A stretch of DNA of 64,000 bases, from assembly GCA_030065875.1 (NCBI GenBank), contig JASJCR010000002.1:16900-80899 (forward strand). Reading direction: 5' to 3'. Numbering within the stretch: the first letter of the stretch is position 1; every line of letters begins with the position of its first letter. Source of the DNA: Ardenticatenaceae bacterium. GTDB lineage: Bacteria; Chloroflexota; Anaerolineae; Promineifilales; Promineifilaceae. Position numbers and translations under genes: made by a program. Shown in pieces: positions 8,731 to 17,872 of this stretch. The notes under the pieces are model-generated. The model was not told the DNA's origin. It did not search any database and saw only the letters and a program-made list of their open reading frames with translations.

Positions 8731-9552
8731 ATGATTCTCAAAACACACGTGCCTGCCTTCCCGCTTAATCAATATGTGGAAATGATGGCCTTTTATCTGG
8801 GCTACATGCCGGACTACCCGTTAGAGCGGCTGATGCCGGAGGGCAAAGTCGAGATTCTGTTTGCCTTAGATGGGATCGAGCGGCAGGTTTTTCAGACGGA
8901 AGAACTAATAAAGCCCATGACCTGCAAAAAAGTGTGGGTTGCCGGAATGCAGCAGAATTATCTATACGCCAGGGCGGACCTTAACTCGAGTATTTTTTCC
9001 ATCAAATTTAAAACCGGCGGAAGCTATCCTTTTTTGAGGCTGCCCATTAACGAGTTAACCAATTTATGGGTCGAGGCCGACCTGATATTGGGTCTGTCGA
9101 TCTACTCTCTGCAGGATAGGATGTTAAATACAGCTGATCCGATGGAGTTATTTGGTATCGCCGAAGAGTTTTTGCTAGAGCGGCTGGAGAGTGACCGCCA
9201 TCAGCAGCGACTGATCGACGCGGCCGTTGATCGGCTTCTAAATCCGGCCGTTTACCTGAAGTCAATTGCCGAAGAAATGGGCTACTCTCAAAAACAAATG
9301 ATTCAAATATTTAAAAAGCATGTGGGGGTGACCCCTAAATCCTTTCATCGTGTGGCTCGCTTCAACGCCGCCCTCAGGCAGGTTCACACGGCCCCAGATG
9401 TGCCGTGGCAGCAAATTATTGGAAGGTGTGGGTTCTACGACCAGGCTCATTTTATTAATGAGTTTAAGGCTTTTTCCGGCACAACCCCTATCGATTATCT
9501 GCACAAAAGGGGAGCATTCCATAATTTCATTCCCATTTTTGAGGAAAGGTAA
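8731..9552 (+). CDS. AraC-family transcriptional regulator with DUF6597-like N-terminal domain
   Basis: DNA-binding protein of 273 residues. The N-terminal domain (about 1-155) starts with a P-L-N-Q-Y-V region and a MPEGKVEILFALDG strand. This resembles the sensor domain common in AraC proteins near dihydrofolate-reductase-like genes. The C-terminal AraC domain (about 165-262) shows LKSIAEEMGYSQKQMIQIFKKHVG (first HTH) and CGFYDQAHFINEFKAFSGTTP (second HTH). It is divergent from the serine hydrolase and is followed 90 bp later by a RibD/DHFR-like gene on the same strand, a pairing seen in other genomes. No clear Shine-Dalgarno precedes the ATG. Confidence 0.9.
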   Translation: MILKTHVPAFPLNQYVEMMAFYLGYMPDYPLERLMPEGKVEILFALDGIERQVFQTEELIKPMTCKKVWVAGMQQNYLYARADLNSSIFSIKFKTGGSYPFLRLPINELTNLWVEADLILGLSIYSLQDRMLNTADPMELFGIAEEFLLERLESDRHQQRLIDAAVDRLLNPAVYLKSIAEEMGYSQKQMIQIFKKHVGVTPKSFHRVARFNAALRQVHTAPDVPWQQIIGRCGFYDQAHFINEFKAFSGTTPIDYLHKRGAFHNFIPIFEER

Positions 9553-9642
9553 ATTTTTTCCAATTCACCGAATCCCGAGCCTCGTACAATTGATCATCCC
9601 GTGTTTATACCCAACAGATATGACCATGTAGGAGGTTTGGAA

Positions 9643-10176
9643 ATGAGAAAAATTGTTTACTATATCGCTTCTTCAATTGATGGCTTTATCGCCGGGCCAG
9701 GTGATAACATCCGTGAATTTGTCCAGTCCGGTGACGGGGTTGAACGATACATGAGCGATCTGCAGACATTTGACACCGTCATTATGGGGCGTAGAACGTA
9801 TGAATTTGGCTATCAGTATGGGCTGCAGCCCGGCCAGCCGGCCTACCCTCATATGAACCACTATATTTTTTCAAATTCACTGTCATTTAAAGATCCGCAC
9901 GAGCGGGTAAACGTATGCTCCTTAGAGCTGGAAACCGTCAGGCGGCTCAAAGAGAAAAAAGGATCGGACATTTATCTTTGCGGTGGCGGCGTTTTTGCCG
10001 GATGGCTTTTGGACAATCAGATGGTTGATCTCCTCAGGATCAAGCTCAATCCGTTTATTCAGGGTGATGGGATTTCGCTGTTTGGCACATCGAAAAAAAC
10101 GCACCAGCTGCAGCTCACGGACAGCCAGCTTTACGAGAACGGGCTTCACATATTAAGTTATGACGTCTTATATTGA
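9643..10176 (+). CDS. Dihydrofolate reductase/RibD C-terminal-domain-like protein
   Basis: Small Rossmann-like NADPH-binding protein of 177 residues. The ATG at 9643 is chosen over an upstream in-frame start because GGAGG lies 7 bp before it and the protein then begins with the family's typical MRKIVYYIASSIDGFIAG. Further family marks are DTVIMGRRTYEFG (about 44-56) and IYLCGGGVFAGWLLD (about 108-122), the nucleotide-binding glycine region. The family includes RibD-type pyrimidine reductases and many uncharacterised YyaP/YwjB-like reductases. A true role in folate or riboflavin synthesis is unlikely without neighbouring pathway genes. Confidence 0.9.
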   Translation: MRKIVYYIASSIDGFIAGPGDNIREFVQSGDGVERYMSDLQTFDTVIMGRRTYEFGYQYGLQPGQPAYPHMNHYIFSNSLSFKDPHERVNVCSLELETVRRLKEKKGSDIYLCGGGVFAGWLLDNQMVDLLRIKLNPFIQGDGISLFGTSKKTHQLQLTDSQLYENGLHILSYDVLY

Positions 10177-10312
10177 TGGGTTGAATTAACTTCCAGCTCA
10201 GTATGCTGGCAGAAACGGTCCCGAGCGCAGCCAAAGAATTTCCCCATTTAATCGGTAAAAATGGGGAATCACCCCTCTTCCCGATCCCCCAGCAGGAAAT
10301 TTTGTAAATCCC

Positions 10313-12499
10313 TCAATCGCGCAACTGCGCGTTTAGCTGTTCCAGACGGCCGTTTAGCGCCTGAACGGCCGGTTCAAAATTCATCTCTTTAAAGATGCGC
10401 AGCGCCTCTCGGGCATACTGGATGGCGGAATCGATATCGCTCTGCCGCTCCGCCAGCCGGCTTTTGAAGCTGTAAGCGGTGGCGATGTTGGGCGGATAAC
10501 CAAACGCCTCCGCAATGACCAGCGCCTTATCCAGAAGGCCGGCCGCAAGCTTCAAATTTCCATCTCGCAGCTCGACCCATCCCAGGTGAAGGTGCAGCAG
10601 GCTGTCGAGTTTGCGAATGCCTGGATCTGATTCCTGCAGGGTACGGGAAATGGCCAACCCTTGATGCAGGGTCTGACGTGCCTCAGACAGGCGGTTTTCC
10701 TGTAGGAAAGCGACACCAAAAAAATCGTGGATAGACAGCGCCTCCGGGGTGGTAGGCCACTGCTGAAGATAGCTTTTGAGCCCTGTTTGGCACTTCTGGA
10801 TAAATTCTTCATCAAAAAGATCACCCATCTGACCGGCCGCAAGCCAAAAATTAACCTGTCGTTTTTCGTCCCTAAGTTCATTTGTTAGCGTCAGCCCTTC
10901 GCAAATCAGCTTCCTGGCTTCGTGAGACCACCCCTGAATGAAGCTGCGAAAAGCTTGAATGCCGATTGCGTCCGCTAAAAAGTGCGGATCGCTGCCCTGC
11001 CGAGCGGTCTTAAAAATTTTGACGGCCAGCACGGCCGCCTCGTCCTCGAGACCGCGGGTATGCAGGTAGTTGAGAAACGTCGGGGCCGCCTTACCGAGTT
11101 CGTTAAAAAGACCCGGATGGTTAAGCGCGGCGAGAACGGCGTTTGTCAGGTGGACCGGGGTTTTGTCCAGCGTTTTGTAATCGTAGCGATTGTCGAGCAA
11201 AATCTTCAGGAAATAAGCGGCAAAGCTTCGATCGAGTTGGTGCTGCTTTTCAACCGGGAGTTTTAAGCGTTCCTCATGGGCAAACAGATGAATGAGTGGA
11301 TGAAGCCGGTACTTTTTCCCGTCAACCTGCAGCAAAGAGTACGAGTAAAGGACTTGCAGATGTTCTTCGCCGTTAGGAGAGCATACGGCGTTGGCGGCCT
11401 CTGCTGAAAACGAATGACCGCGAAACCAGGACATTGCTGCCAGGGCATGCTGCTGACGAGGGGTTAAAAGCTCATAGCTCACCTGAATTGCGGCGGCAAT
11501 GCTGTCTTCTTCAAAGGCCAGGGAGTGCAGCTGGCGTTGATTTAATATTTCCAGCAGACGGTCAACGGTCCAAAATGGATCATGAGCCAGACGGCTGGCG
11601 GCGATAACCAGGGCCAGGGGGAGATGGCCAACCCTTTCTGAGAGCTGCGTGATTTGGGCCGATGGTATTGAATTGGGGCCAACCACTTTTCGGGTAAGCG
11701 ACAGGGCATTTTCGGCTGATAAAGGGGTTAAATAAATAGTGTGCCCACCCCGGCCGATTGAAAGCGAGTGACGGCGGGTCGTGAGCAGGACGGCGGCCGA
11801 CCCACTGGGTGGGAGCAGCGGGATGACTTCGGCCGAATTATTGACGTCGTCCAAAATTATCAGCACTTTTTTATCAGCCAGAAGCGAGCGAACCGCGAGA
11901 GAGCGATTATCAAGATCAGTCAGGTGGTTGACGTTATGCCCAAATGCGGCGGCAAAGCTTTGCAAAATCGTCAGTGGATTGGCGTTGTTGATGTTGGCCC
12001 ATAATATCCCATCGGTAAAAAAATCTTGCGCGAGGTATGCCAACCGGATCGCCAACGACGTTTTACCTATGCCGCCCATACCGGAAATCAAACACAGCTG
12101 CGGTGGTGAGTGGGTTAAGGCGGTCAGTGTGCTGCTGATTTCCGCGTCACGGCCGACAAAGTATGGGATTTCAGGCCCTACCTGAAAGGGGACAGGCATT
12201 TCTGTTTGCCAGGGGGTGAGTAGAGGATCCTCCGGCCGCTGTTGCTGCAGTATGGGCAGTGGTGGATGACCGGCCGCCAGGAGCAGCACGCTGATTTCTT
12301 GTTTGTGGAGGTGGAGGGCTGTGCCAATCTTGAGCACATCCTCAACCAACCGCGGCCGCTTGACTCGTCCCTGGAGCCAGTTGGCAATCGTTCGTTGAGG
12401 GATGCCGGTGAGCACGGCCAGTTGACCGGCCGTGTAAAGGGAGCGGGTCACATACTGATTGAGGTAATCACAAAAATTTAGAGCTGTTTCGGACAACAT
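10313..12499 (-). CDS. STAND-type regulator: HTH, NB-ARC ATPase and TPR repeats
   Basis: Signal-transduction ATPase of 728 residues. An N-terminal Cro/CI-like HTH (about 20-62; QLAVLTGIPQRTIANWLQG) is followed by an NB-ARC/AP-ATPase domain. This has Walker A GMGGIGKTS (140-148), Walker B KVLIILDDVN (211-220), the TTRR sensor (240-243) and the HLPLALV motif. The C-terminal half (about 390-728) is alpha-helical with TPR-like units such as SEARQTLHQGLAISRTLQE and ALRIFKEMNFEPAVQALNG. The architecture is that of AfsR/MalT-like regulators that oligomerise on binding a ligand. It is monocistronic and divergent from the lipoprotein at 12666. A defence role is possible for STAND proteins in general, but no effector domain is visible and the HTH favours a regulator. 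Confidence 0.88.
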   Translation of the reverse strand: MLSETALNFCDYLNQYVTRSLYTAGQLAVLTGIPQRTIANWLQGRVKRPRLVEDVLKIGTALHLHKQEISVLLLAAGHPPLPILQQQRPEDPLLTPWQTEMPVPFQVGPEIPYFVGRDAEISSTLTALTHSPPQLCLISGMGGIGKTSLAIRLAYLAQDFFTDGILWANINNANPLTILQSFAAAFGHNVNHLTDLDNRSLAVRSLLADKKVLIILDDVNNSAEVIPLLPPSGSAAVLLTTRRHSLSIGRGGHTIYLTPLSAENALSLTRKVVGPNSIPSAQITQLSERVGHLPLALVIAASRLAHDPFWTVDRLLEILNQRQLHSLAFEEDSIAAAIQVSYELLTPRQQHALAAMSWFRGHSFSAEAANAVCSPNGEEHLQVLYSYSLLQVDGKKYRLHPLIHLFAHEERLKLPVEKQHQLDRSFAAYFLKILLDNRYDYKTLDKTPVHLTNAVLAALNHPGLFNELGKAAPTFLNYLHTRGLEDEAAVLAVKIFKTARQGSDPHFLADAIGIQAFRSFIQGWSHEARKLICEGLTLTNELRDEKRQVNFWLAAGQMGDLFDEEFIQKCQTGLKSYLQQWPTTPEALSIHDFFGVAFLQENRLSEARQTLHQGLAISRTLQESDPGIRKLDSLLHLHLGWVELRDGNLKLAAGLLDKALVIAEAFGYPPNIATAYSFKSRLAERQSDIDSAIQYAREALRIFKEMNFEPAVQALNGRLEQLNAQLRD

Positions 12500-12665
12500 T
12501 TGCTATTCAGATTGTCGATCGAGATGACAGTGGGGTAGAGGCTGTCAGGCACCTGGCATCGAAGCTGATTGGCAATTGGCTTAAATTTAGCCAGTTTTCG
12601 GGGCTCATTATACCTAAAATCGGCCCGTTTGTTGTCAAAGCTTGAAAAAGGATTAATGAGAAATC

Positions 12666-13706
12666 ATGAGTTTGAAAGTTTTATCGATTATTACGGCAAT
12701 CGCTTTTGCTGTTCCCGCCTGTACGCCAGTGAGCACCCCGATAGCCGAGGAAGGTACTTCTCCCACGACAGAGGTTGAGATTGAGGACCAAACCCCTGGT
12801 GCGGCCGAGGTCGACCATGCGACTGAGCGTCCTGATCGAACACCAGCGGCGCAATCGAATGAAGCTGCCGTTGAAGAGAGCGTGGTCGACGATGCGCCAG
12901 AAGAAAGTGGACCTCTGGGGTCGGCAGACCAGATGGTTGACGATCGTACGGCTGTCTTTGATCTTTATCACATTTCATTTCAAACCGCTGTCCGGGAGCA
13001 GGAGATCGACGATCTTTACGGCACCTTTGTGGAAAGAAACATCCCCCTTAACGTCGTCAACAAGCCTCAGGCGACGATGAGCGCCAATACCCCGGCCGGT
13101 TGGGTCGGATTTTTCCGCGGGAAAGATTACGAGCTGGTCCTTGATGAGCCGGACGTCGTCATTGCCGGTCAGGGCGGATTGGCTGTTGCTCCCTTCGAGG
13201 AGATGATCGATGATCAACTATTTTCGACGGGGACCGATATGTTTTTGACCGTCAAGACAGCTGATGGCTGGCGGCTGGCCACCATGAACGTCACCCTGAT
13301 TCCCGTCTCTTCGGCCGATGTTTCTGTCGAGCCGGTTGAGCAGGATCCTCTCGACGTGGTCAGCGCTGTTCAACGCGCGATTTCGGAAAAAAATGGGGAA
13401 ATGTGGGAGGCGGTTGTATTCCGGCCGCAGATCCCGATTTATAAAATTGAGGCAACCCCCGCAGCCACGAGCCATTTTACCGCTGGGGATTTCTTTGCCG
13501 AAATTGAGGCGAACAGCGGGACTCTGGCGTTTGAATTAACCGATGTTCAAAGCGAGGTTATTGATGATTATCTCGCTTACGTGACCGCAGAGTATGCCTA
13601 TTCGAAGGATGAATTTGTGATTGAGAGGGGTACCCAGCTGTGGACCTTGATTGGAACACCAGCTAACGGTTGGCAAATAACCGCCATGGTTTGGTCGGCA
13701 AATTAA
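12666..13706 (+). CDS. Lipoprotein with two NTF2/SnoaL-like domains, function unknown
   Basis: Exported protein of 346 residues. The signal peptide ends at the lipobox VPAC (Cys19), then an acidic Thr/Glu-rich linker extends to about residue 85. Two similar domains follow. The first (about 90-218) ends in GWRLATMNVTLIPVSS; the second (about 225-346) ends in GWQITAMVWSAN. The shared (D/N)GW-(R/Q)-(L/I) ending and preceding strands resemble duplicated NTF2-like (DUF4440/SnoaL) folds, which usually bind small molecules. A purine-rich stretch (AATGAGAAATC) precedes the ATG. It is divergent from the STAND protein. No function is proposed. Confidence 0.75.
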   Translation: MSLKVLSIITAIAFAVPACTPVSTPIAEEGTSPTTEVEIEDQTPGAAEVDHATERPDRTPAAQSNEAAVEESVVDDAPEESGPLGSADQMVDDRTAVFDLYHISFQTAVREQEIDDLYGTFVERNIPLNVVNKPQATMSANTPAGWVGFFRGKDYELVLDEPDVVIAGQGGLAVAPFEEMIDDQLFSTGTDMFLTVKTADGWRLATMNVTLIPVSSADVSVEPVEQDPLDVVSAVQRAISEKNGEMWEAVVFRPQIPIYKIEATPAATSHFTAGDFFAEIEANSGTLAFELTDVQSEVIDDYLAYVTAEYAYSKDEFVIERGTQLWTLIGTPANGWQITAMVWSAN

Positions 13707-13766
13707 GACGGAGAGGAAGTTGGCCTTCCCCTTTGGTGCAGGGTGGACGGGTCGGCTGCGAACCAC

Positions 13767-13914
13767 CTGTCATTCAGAACGAAGCGCAGCGAAGTGAAGA
13801 ATCTCCTCAACCTTGCGTTCAGAAGGGCTGACTGGAAGAGTTGAAAGCGCCTGTATGGCAGACGACACCTTCATGTTAGTAGACGGGATCCTTCGCTGCG
13901 CTCAGGATGACAGG
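13767..13914. repeat. Dispersed palindromic repeat (CATTCTGAGCG type) in a 314-bp gene-free gap
   Basis: The left arm, starting CTGTCATTCAGAACGAAGCG, and the inverted right arm GGGATCCTTCGCTGCGCTCAGGATGACAG-like segment (13885-13914) pair imperfectly across about 80 bp. A related left arm recurs near 30452. No gene, promoter or RNA was recognised between 13707 and 14020 besides this element; the open frames inside it are chance. Confidence 0.65.
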
Positions 13915-14020
13915 GGGCTGCGGATGATGAACAGCGTGATTAACGGACCTGTCCGCCTCTGGACTGACGTAGAATGGAAGATTTGTTGGATTAATAAAGA
14001 AGATATTCTCGTTGATCAAG

Positions 14021-14992
14021 CTAACTTTCTGCCTTGAACCGCACCGGGGAGAGAGGTGGCGATCTTCTCAAGCGGTCGCTAATGGCCCGAATGTGTTTGG
14101 GGGTGGTGCGGCAGCATCCCCCGATCCCGGCCGCCCCGATTTTTCGCCACTCCCGGCCGGCCGTGCCAAACGACTCAGCATCTGATTGACCCAACCATTT
14201 TTTCTCAACCACATCATAGGTTTCCCCGGAATTTGGATAAACGAGGATCGGTTTGCGGGTGGCTTTTTGGGCTTCGCGGATGAGAGACGGCAGGAAGCGA
14301 GGGGCGGTGCAGTTAATTCCCACGGCCGTGATCAGGGGGGAGTCCTGAACCTCAGCAAGAACTTCGTGTAGTAAAGTACCGTCGCTGATATGGTTCCCAT
14401 CCCGACAAGAAAAGGTGAGCCAGGCCTCTTTGGGAAACTCTTCCAGAAGCTGTCGGTAAGCGAGGGCTTCCACCCGCGAGGGGATTGTTTCGCAGGCGAG
14501 CAAATCGGCCGCAGAACGGCTCAACAGCTGCCAGCGCGGCCGGTGCCAGGCGGTCAGCTGTGCCTGGGTCAGGCCATACTCACCCGTGTACTCCGCCCCG
14601 TTGGCCAGATATGCGCCGTAGGGGCCGACGCTGGCGGCGACAAGCGGTTTTAGGCGGCTGTCCTTGTCTTCAAAGGCGTTCCAGAAATCATCTCGTGCTT
14701 CAATGGCCAGGTCAACTGCCAGCAAAATGATTTTCGTGGCGTCCTCATGAGATAATCCTCGCGCCGTCAACCCCTCAAAAGTTGCCTGATAGGTGGCCGT
14801 AATGATGCAATCGGCTCCCGCATAAAGATAATCTAGATGGACCTGTTTGATTAATTCTGGGGCTTCCAGTAAGATTTTGGCCGACCAGAGGGGATCATTG
14901 ATGTCGCATCCTCGCCGCTCCAGCTCGGTGGCCAGCGCCCCATCAAGGATAAATGCGCCCTGGGCGGTAAGAAAACGATTAATTAAACTCAT
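14021..14992 (-). CDS. mmuM: Homocysteine S-methyltransferase
   Basis: Zinc-dependent (betaine-homocysteine methyltransferase fold) enzyme that methylates homocysteine, probably from S-methylmethionine, to give methionine. From the ATG at 14992 it has 323 residues; an in-frame TTG at 15022 would add 10. The zinc-binding cysteines are present: GINCTAP (about 225) and the pair in GIGGCCRTTP (about 292-301). The N-terminal catalytic motif ILDGALATELERRG is typical. It has no partner gene here, so the methyl donor (S-methylmethionine versus another) is inferred from the family. Convergent with the lipoprotein gene across a repeat. Confidence 0.92.
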   Translation of the reverse strand: MSLINRFLTAQGAFILDGALATELERRGCDINDPLWSAKILLEAPELIKQVHLDYLYAGADCIITATYQATFEGLTARGLSHEDATKIILLAVDLAIEARDDFWNAFEDKDSRLKPLVAASVGPYGAYLANGAEYTGEYGLTQAQLTAWHRPRWQLLSRSAADLLACETIPSRVEALAYRQLLEEFPKEAWLTFSCRDGNHISDGTLLHEVLAEVQDSPLITAVGINCTAPRFLPSLIREAQKATRKPILVYPNSGETYDVVEKKWLGQSDAESFGTAGREWRKIGAAGIGGCCRTTPKHIRAISDRLRRSPPLSPVRFKAES

Positions 14993-15357
14993 CAGATTTA
15001 TTGAATGATTAATGTTCTCCAAGTATATTTATTAACGTTAACTCTAAATCATTGAGGGCGTGCAACATAATCATCAGTTTGCCGTAAAATTCTCAATGGA
15101 TAATTTTAATCGTTAAAAAAATAATATGATATGCTGTGGCATGTTAAGTGGTCAGCAAAAAGTTTTACAATAAAAATCAGCCACAGATTAACACGGATTA
15201 TCACAGATTTCTCTCTATTATCTGCGAAAATCTGCGCAATCTGTGGACAATTAAATTGTGAATAATTCTTGTAATTTACTTAATCGTGCCACGTTTAGAT
15301 TTAATATAGCACAAAACCCCGATCACAATCGGAGGCGTTTGGAGGTTAAAACAAACG
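14993..15357. other. Gene-free divergent region between mmuM and the metallopeptidase
   Basis: AT-rich 365 bp containing the palindromic repeat at 15181-15246 and, just before the metallopeptidase ATG, a strong ribosome site (TTTGGAGG). Both genes must start from promoters here, but I could not single out a convincing -35/-10 pair. No RNA gene was seen. Confidence 0.5.
15181..15246. repeat. Palindromic repeat, CCACAGATT type
   Basis: CCACAGATT (15181-15189) is inverted at 15238-15246 as AATCTGTGG. Inside are further related words (CACGGATTATCACAGATTT, ATCTGCG). A diverged sister is at 36045-36108. The type is a small intergenic repeat with terminal inverted repeats. Confidence 0.7.
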
Positions 15358-16068
15358 ATGTTTGGAGGATTTGGTCTCTATTTCCTTTTTGTTCTGCCAC
15401 CATTTTTATTGGGCTTGTGGGCCCAGTGGCGGGTAAAAAGTAATTTTAACAAATATTCTCGCGTGCGAACGGTACGCGAAATGACCGGTGCCCAGGTTGC
15501 CCGGGCCATGTTGGATGCTGAAGGGCTCTACAATGTAAAAGTAGAGGAAAGTCGCGGTTATTTGAGTGATCACTACGATCCGCGCTCAAAAACTTTGCGT
15601 TTAAGCCCGGAAGTTTACCGCACGCCCAGCGTGGCCGCGGCCGGGATCGCCGCTCATGAAATGGGGCATGCCCTGCAGGATGCCAAGCGATATGTGCCGC
15701 TGGTCGCTCGCTCTGCTCTGGTTCCAGCCGTGCAATTTGGCAGTTCAATCGGCACCTGGATGCTTTTTGGCGGGCTGCTGCTGCAGGGATTTTTGCAGTT
15801 TCAATTTGGATTTTACATTGCCGTTGTCGGCTTAGCTTTGTTTGCCATGACGGCCGTCTTTGCTCTGGTTACCCTGCCGGTGGAATTTGATGCCAGCAGT
15901 CGAGCTAAGAAGCTCCTGGCTTCCCACGGTATTTTGTACAATGAAGAGTTAAAAGGGGTAGATCGGGTTTTGGATGCGGCCGCATTGACCTATATCGCGG
16001 CGGCCATTCAAGCTTTGATGACGGTCGCTTACTACGCCCTGATTCTCTTTGGTGGAAGACGCGATTAA
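15358..16068 (+). CDS. YugP-like neutral zinc metallopeptidase (membrane)
   Basis: Integral-membrane zinc peptidase of 236 residues. One N-terminal membrane segment (about 5-22) is followed by a soluble part with the zinc motif HEMGH (100-104) in GIAAHEMGHALQDAK, and two or three further hydrophobic segments (about 118-165 and 205-230). This is the layout of the YugP/zinc_peptidase_2 family, thought to take part in membrane protein quality control, though substrates are unknown. GGAGG is placed upstream of the ATG. A strong terminator follows at 16088, so it is a single-gene unit. Confidence 0.9.
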   Translation: MFGGFGLYFLFVLPPFLLGLWAQWRVKSNFNKYSRVRTVREMTGAQVARAMLDAEGLYNVKVEESRGYLSDHYDPRSKTLRLSPEVYRTPSVAAAGIAAHEMGHALQDAKRYVPLVARSALVPAVQFGSSIGTWMLFGGLLLQGFLQFQFGFYIAVVGLALFAMTAVFALVTLPVEFDASSRAKKLLASHGILYNEELKGVDRVLDAAALTYIAAAIQALMTVAYYALILFGGRRD

Positions 16069-16087
16069 GACAAGGCGTAAATTTGAT

Positions 16088-16121
16088 AAAGGCCGATCTG
16101 GAAACAGTTCGGCCTTTTTTG
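16088..16121 (+). terminator. Rho-independent terminator after the metallopeptidase
   Basis: Nine-bp stem AAAGGCCGA/TCGGCCTTT with a 12-base loop and a following T run. It begins 19 bp after the metallopeptidase stop and lies before the lactate permease gene. Confidence 0.9.
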
Positions 16122-16158
16122 TTACAGCTTTATCTGCCCCTCAGCTATACTTCCTTCC

Positions 16159-17697
16159 ATGTTCAATCAAGTTGCAATGATCTTGCTGGCGGTTTTGCCT
16201 ATTCTTGCCGTCCTTTATCTGATGATCGGCCGCAAATGGGGGGGCAGCAATGCCGGATTAGCCGGATGGGGAGCCGCGATGGCGGTCGCCGTTCTGGCGT
16301 TTGGTGCGGATTTTCAGCTGTTGTGGGTAGCCTTTGGAAAAGGTTTTTTTCTGGCGCTTTATGTTCTCTACATCATTTGGATGGCCCTGCTGCTGTACAA
16401 TGTCACCAATGATGCCGGGGCGATTGAGGCGATTGGTCAGGAGCTGCCGCTTATGACCGCCGATCGGGGAGGGCAGGCGCTGCTGCTGGCCTGGGTGTTT
16501 GCTTCATTTTTGCAGGGGGCATCGGGGTTTGGGGTGCCTGCGGCCGTGGTGGCCCCCCTGCTTGTTGGGTTGGGCTTCTCTCCCACCATCGCGGTTGTGG
16601 TCGCCCTGATCGGTCACGCCTGGGCGGTGACCTACGGTTCACTCGGCTCTTCTTTTTTGGCGTTGATCGCCGCCTCGGGAATATCAGGTGAATCGATTGA
16701 GGGGCCTGTCGCCCTTTTTCTCGGTCTCTGCTGTTTTTTGTGTGGCCTGTTTGTTTTGTGGAGTGCCGGTGGCCGCGAGGCGTTAAAACAGCGGTGGCCG
16801 GCTTTGGTAGCCACCGGCGGCGTGATGTTTGCCGGCCAATACGTCATCGCCTCATGGGGATTCTGGAGCCTGGCGTCTTTTGGAGCCAGCCTGCTGGGGC
16901 TGGTGGTGATGGTGACCCTTTTTCAGCTGGGAAATCGGGGCAACGCAAATTTTAACCGTTCGCTGCTGGCCTGGGGGTTTTGGCCCTATCTGATCATGAC
17001 GGTCATCATCCTTTTGGGGAAAACAATTCTGGAAGGACCGCTGTCATTTGTGATCGTTCAGCTGCCGTTTCCTGCGGTTGAAACCTCGCTGGGGTTTGCC
17101 ACCCCGGCCGAAAATGGAAGGTCGATCAACCTGTTTGGCCATCCGGGAGCTTTGCTTCTTTACAGCAGCGCCTTAGTTTTTCTGTGGTATAAGTGGCGTG
17201 GAAATTTGCCAACCGCCAAAGGCCCTTTAAACGGATCACTTATCGTATCCCGCACGGTCAAAAAATCGGTTAAATCCACAATAAGCATTATCGCTCTGGT
17301 GGCCATGGGGACGACGATGCAGCACGCCGGTATGACTCAGCTTCTGGCAGACACCTTGAGCACCACCGGGGGCTTATTTGCCCTGTTGAGCCCGTTTATT
17401 GGGGCGCTGGGGGCATTTGTGACCGGCAGCAACACCAACAGCAACGTCGTATTTGCCGATTTACAGCGGCAAACCGCCCTGGTTCTGCAGCTGTCCGTTC
17501 CTTATATTTTAGCGGCTCAAACGGCCGGGGGAGCCATAGGGAGCGCGTTTGCCCCGGCAAAGGTGATTGTTGGAGTAAGCACGGTTGAGGGAGCAGATGA
17601 GGGGAAGGTTTTGCAGCTGGCCACAACGTACGGGCTGGCCATTATTATTGTGGTTGGGCTGCTTTCTTTGCTGGTGACTTCTTTGAGTGGTGCCTGA
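16159..17697 (+). CDS. L-lactate permease family transporter (LctP)
   Basis: Polytopic inner-membrane permease of 512 residues with about 12 or more hydrophobic segments, the usual size for LctP. Family hallmarks are FLQGASGFGVPAAVVAPLL (about 118-136) and the C-terminal TGSNTNSNVVFADLQ (about 424-438). It is predicted to import lactate or glycolate by proton symport. No lactate dehydrogenase gene lies beside it, so the physiological substrate is inferred from the family. It is preceded by a terminator and therefore has its own promoter in the 37-bp gap or inside the upstream hairpin region. Confidence 0.92.
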   Translation: MFNQVAMILLAVLPILAVLYLMIGRKWGGSNAGLAGWGAAMAVAVLAFGADFQLLWVAFGKGFFLALYVLYIIWMALLLYNVTNDAGAIEAIGQELPLMTADRGGQALLLAWVFASFLQGASGFGVPAAVVAPLLVGLGFSPTIAVVVALIGHAWAVTYGSLGSSFLALIAASGISGESIEGPVALFLGLCCFLCGLFVLWSAGGREALKQRWPALVATGGVMFAGQYVIASWGFWSLASFGASLLGLVVMVTLFQLGNRGNANFNRSLLAWGFWPYLIMTVIILLGKTILEGPLSFVIVQLPFPAVETSLGFATPAENGRSINLFGHPGALLLYSSALVFLWYKWRGNLPTAKGPLNGSLIVSRTVKKSVKSTISIIALVAMGTTMQHAGMTQLLADTLSTTGGLFALLSPFIGALGAFVTGSNTNSNVVFADLQRQTALVLQLSVPYILAAQTAGGAIGSAFAPAKVIVGVSTVEGADEGKVLQLATTYGLAIIIVVGLLSLLVTSLSGA

Positions 17698-17719
17698 AGC
17701 AGAGCTTAAACCTTAAAAA

Positions 17720-17803
17720 ATTTACCGCTGAGATCACGGAGAACGCAGAGAAAACTCGATGGGAAGAGACCTCAGCGGTCTCTGGTTCTCTGCGGTGAGT
17801 TAA
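17720..17803. repeat. Imperfect palindromic repeat, ACCGCTGAGATCACGGAG type
   Basis: The left part TTTACCGCTGAGATCACGG and the right part TTCTCTGCGGTGAGTTAA can pair imperfectly across an internal CTCAGCGGTCTC segment. It lies in the 175-bp gap between the convergent lactate permease and guanylate kinase genes. This class of intergenic repeat is a likely non-autonomous element. Confidence 0.55.
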
Positions 17804-17872
17804 TTTCTGAGAGTCACACAGCAGTTCTTCACAGATTCTTCATCGTGTTCTTCGGTAAAGTTATGATGGGGA

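Noticed and set aside
10313..12499. Anti-phage Avs-type defence system
   Set aside because: The STAND protein carries an HTH and no nuclease, TIR or protease effector, and no other defence gene is linked; a regulator is the simpler reading.
13813..14037. 74-residue plus-strand frame between the lipoprotein and mmuM
   Set aside because: Runs through the palindromic repeat and into mmuM antisense; no protein-like features.
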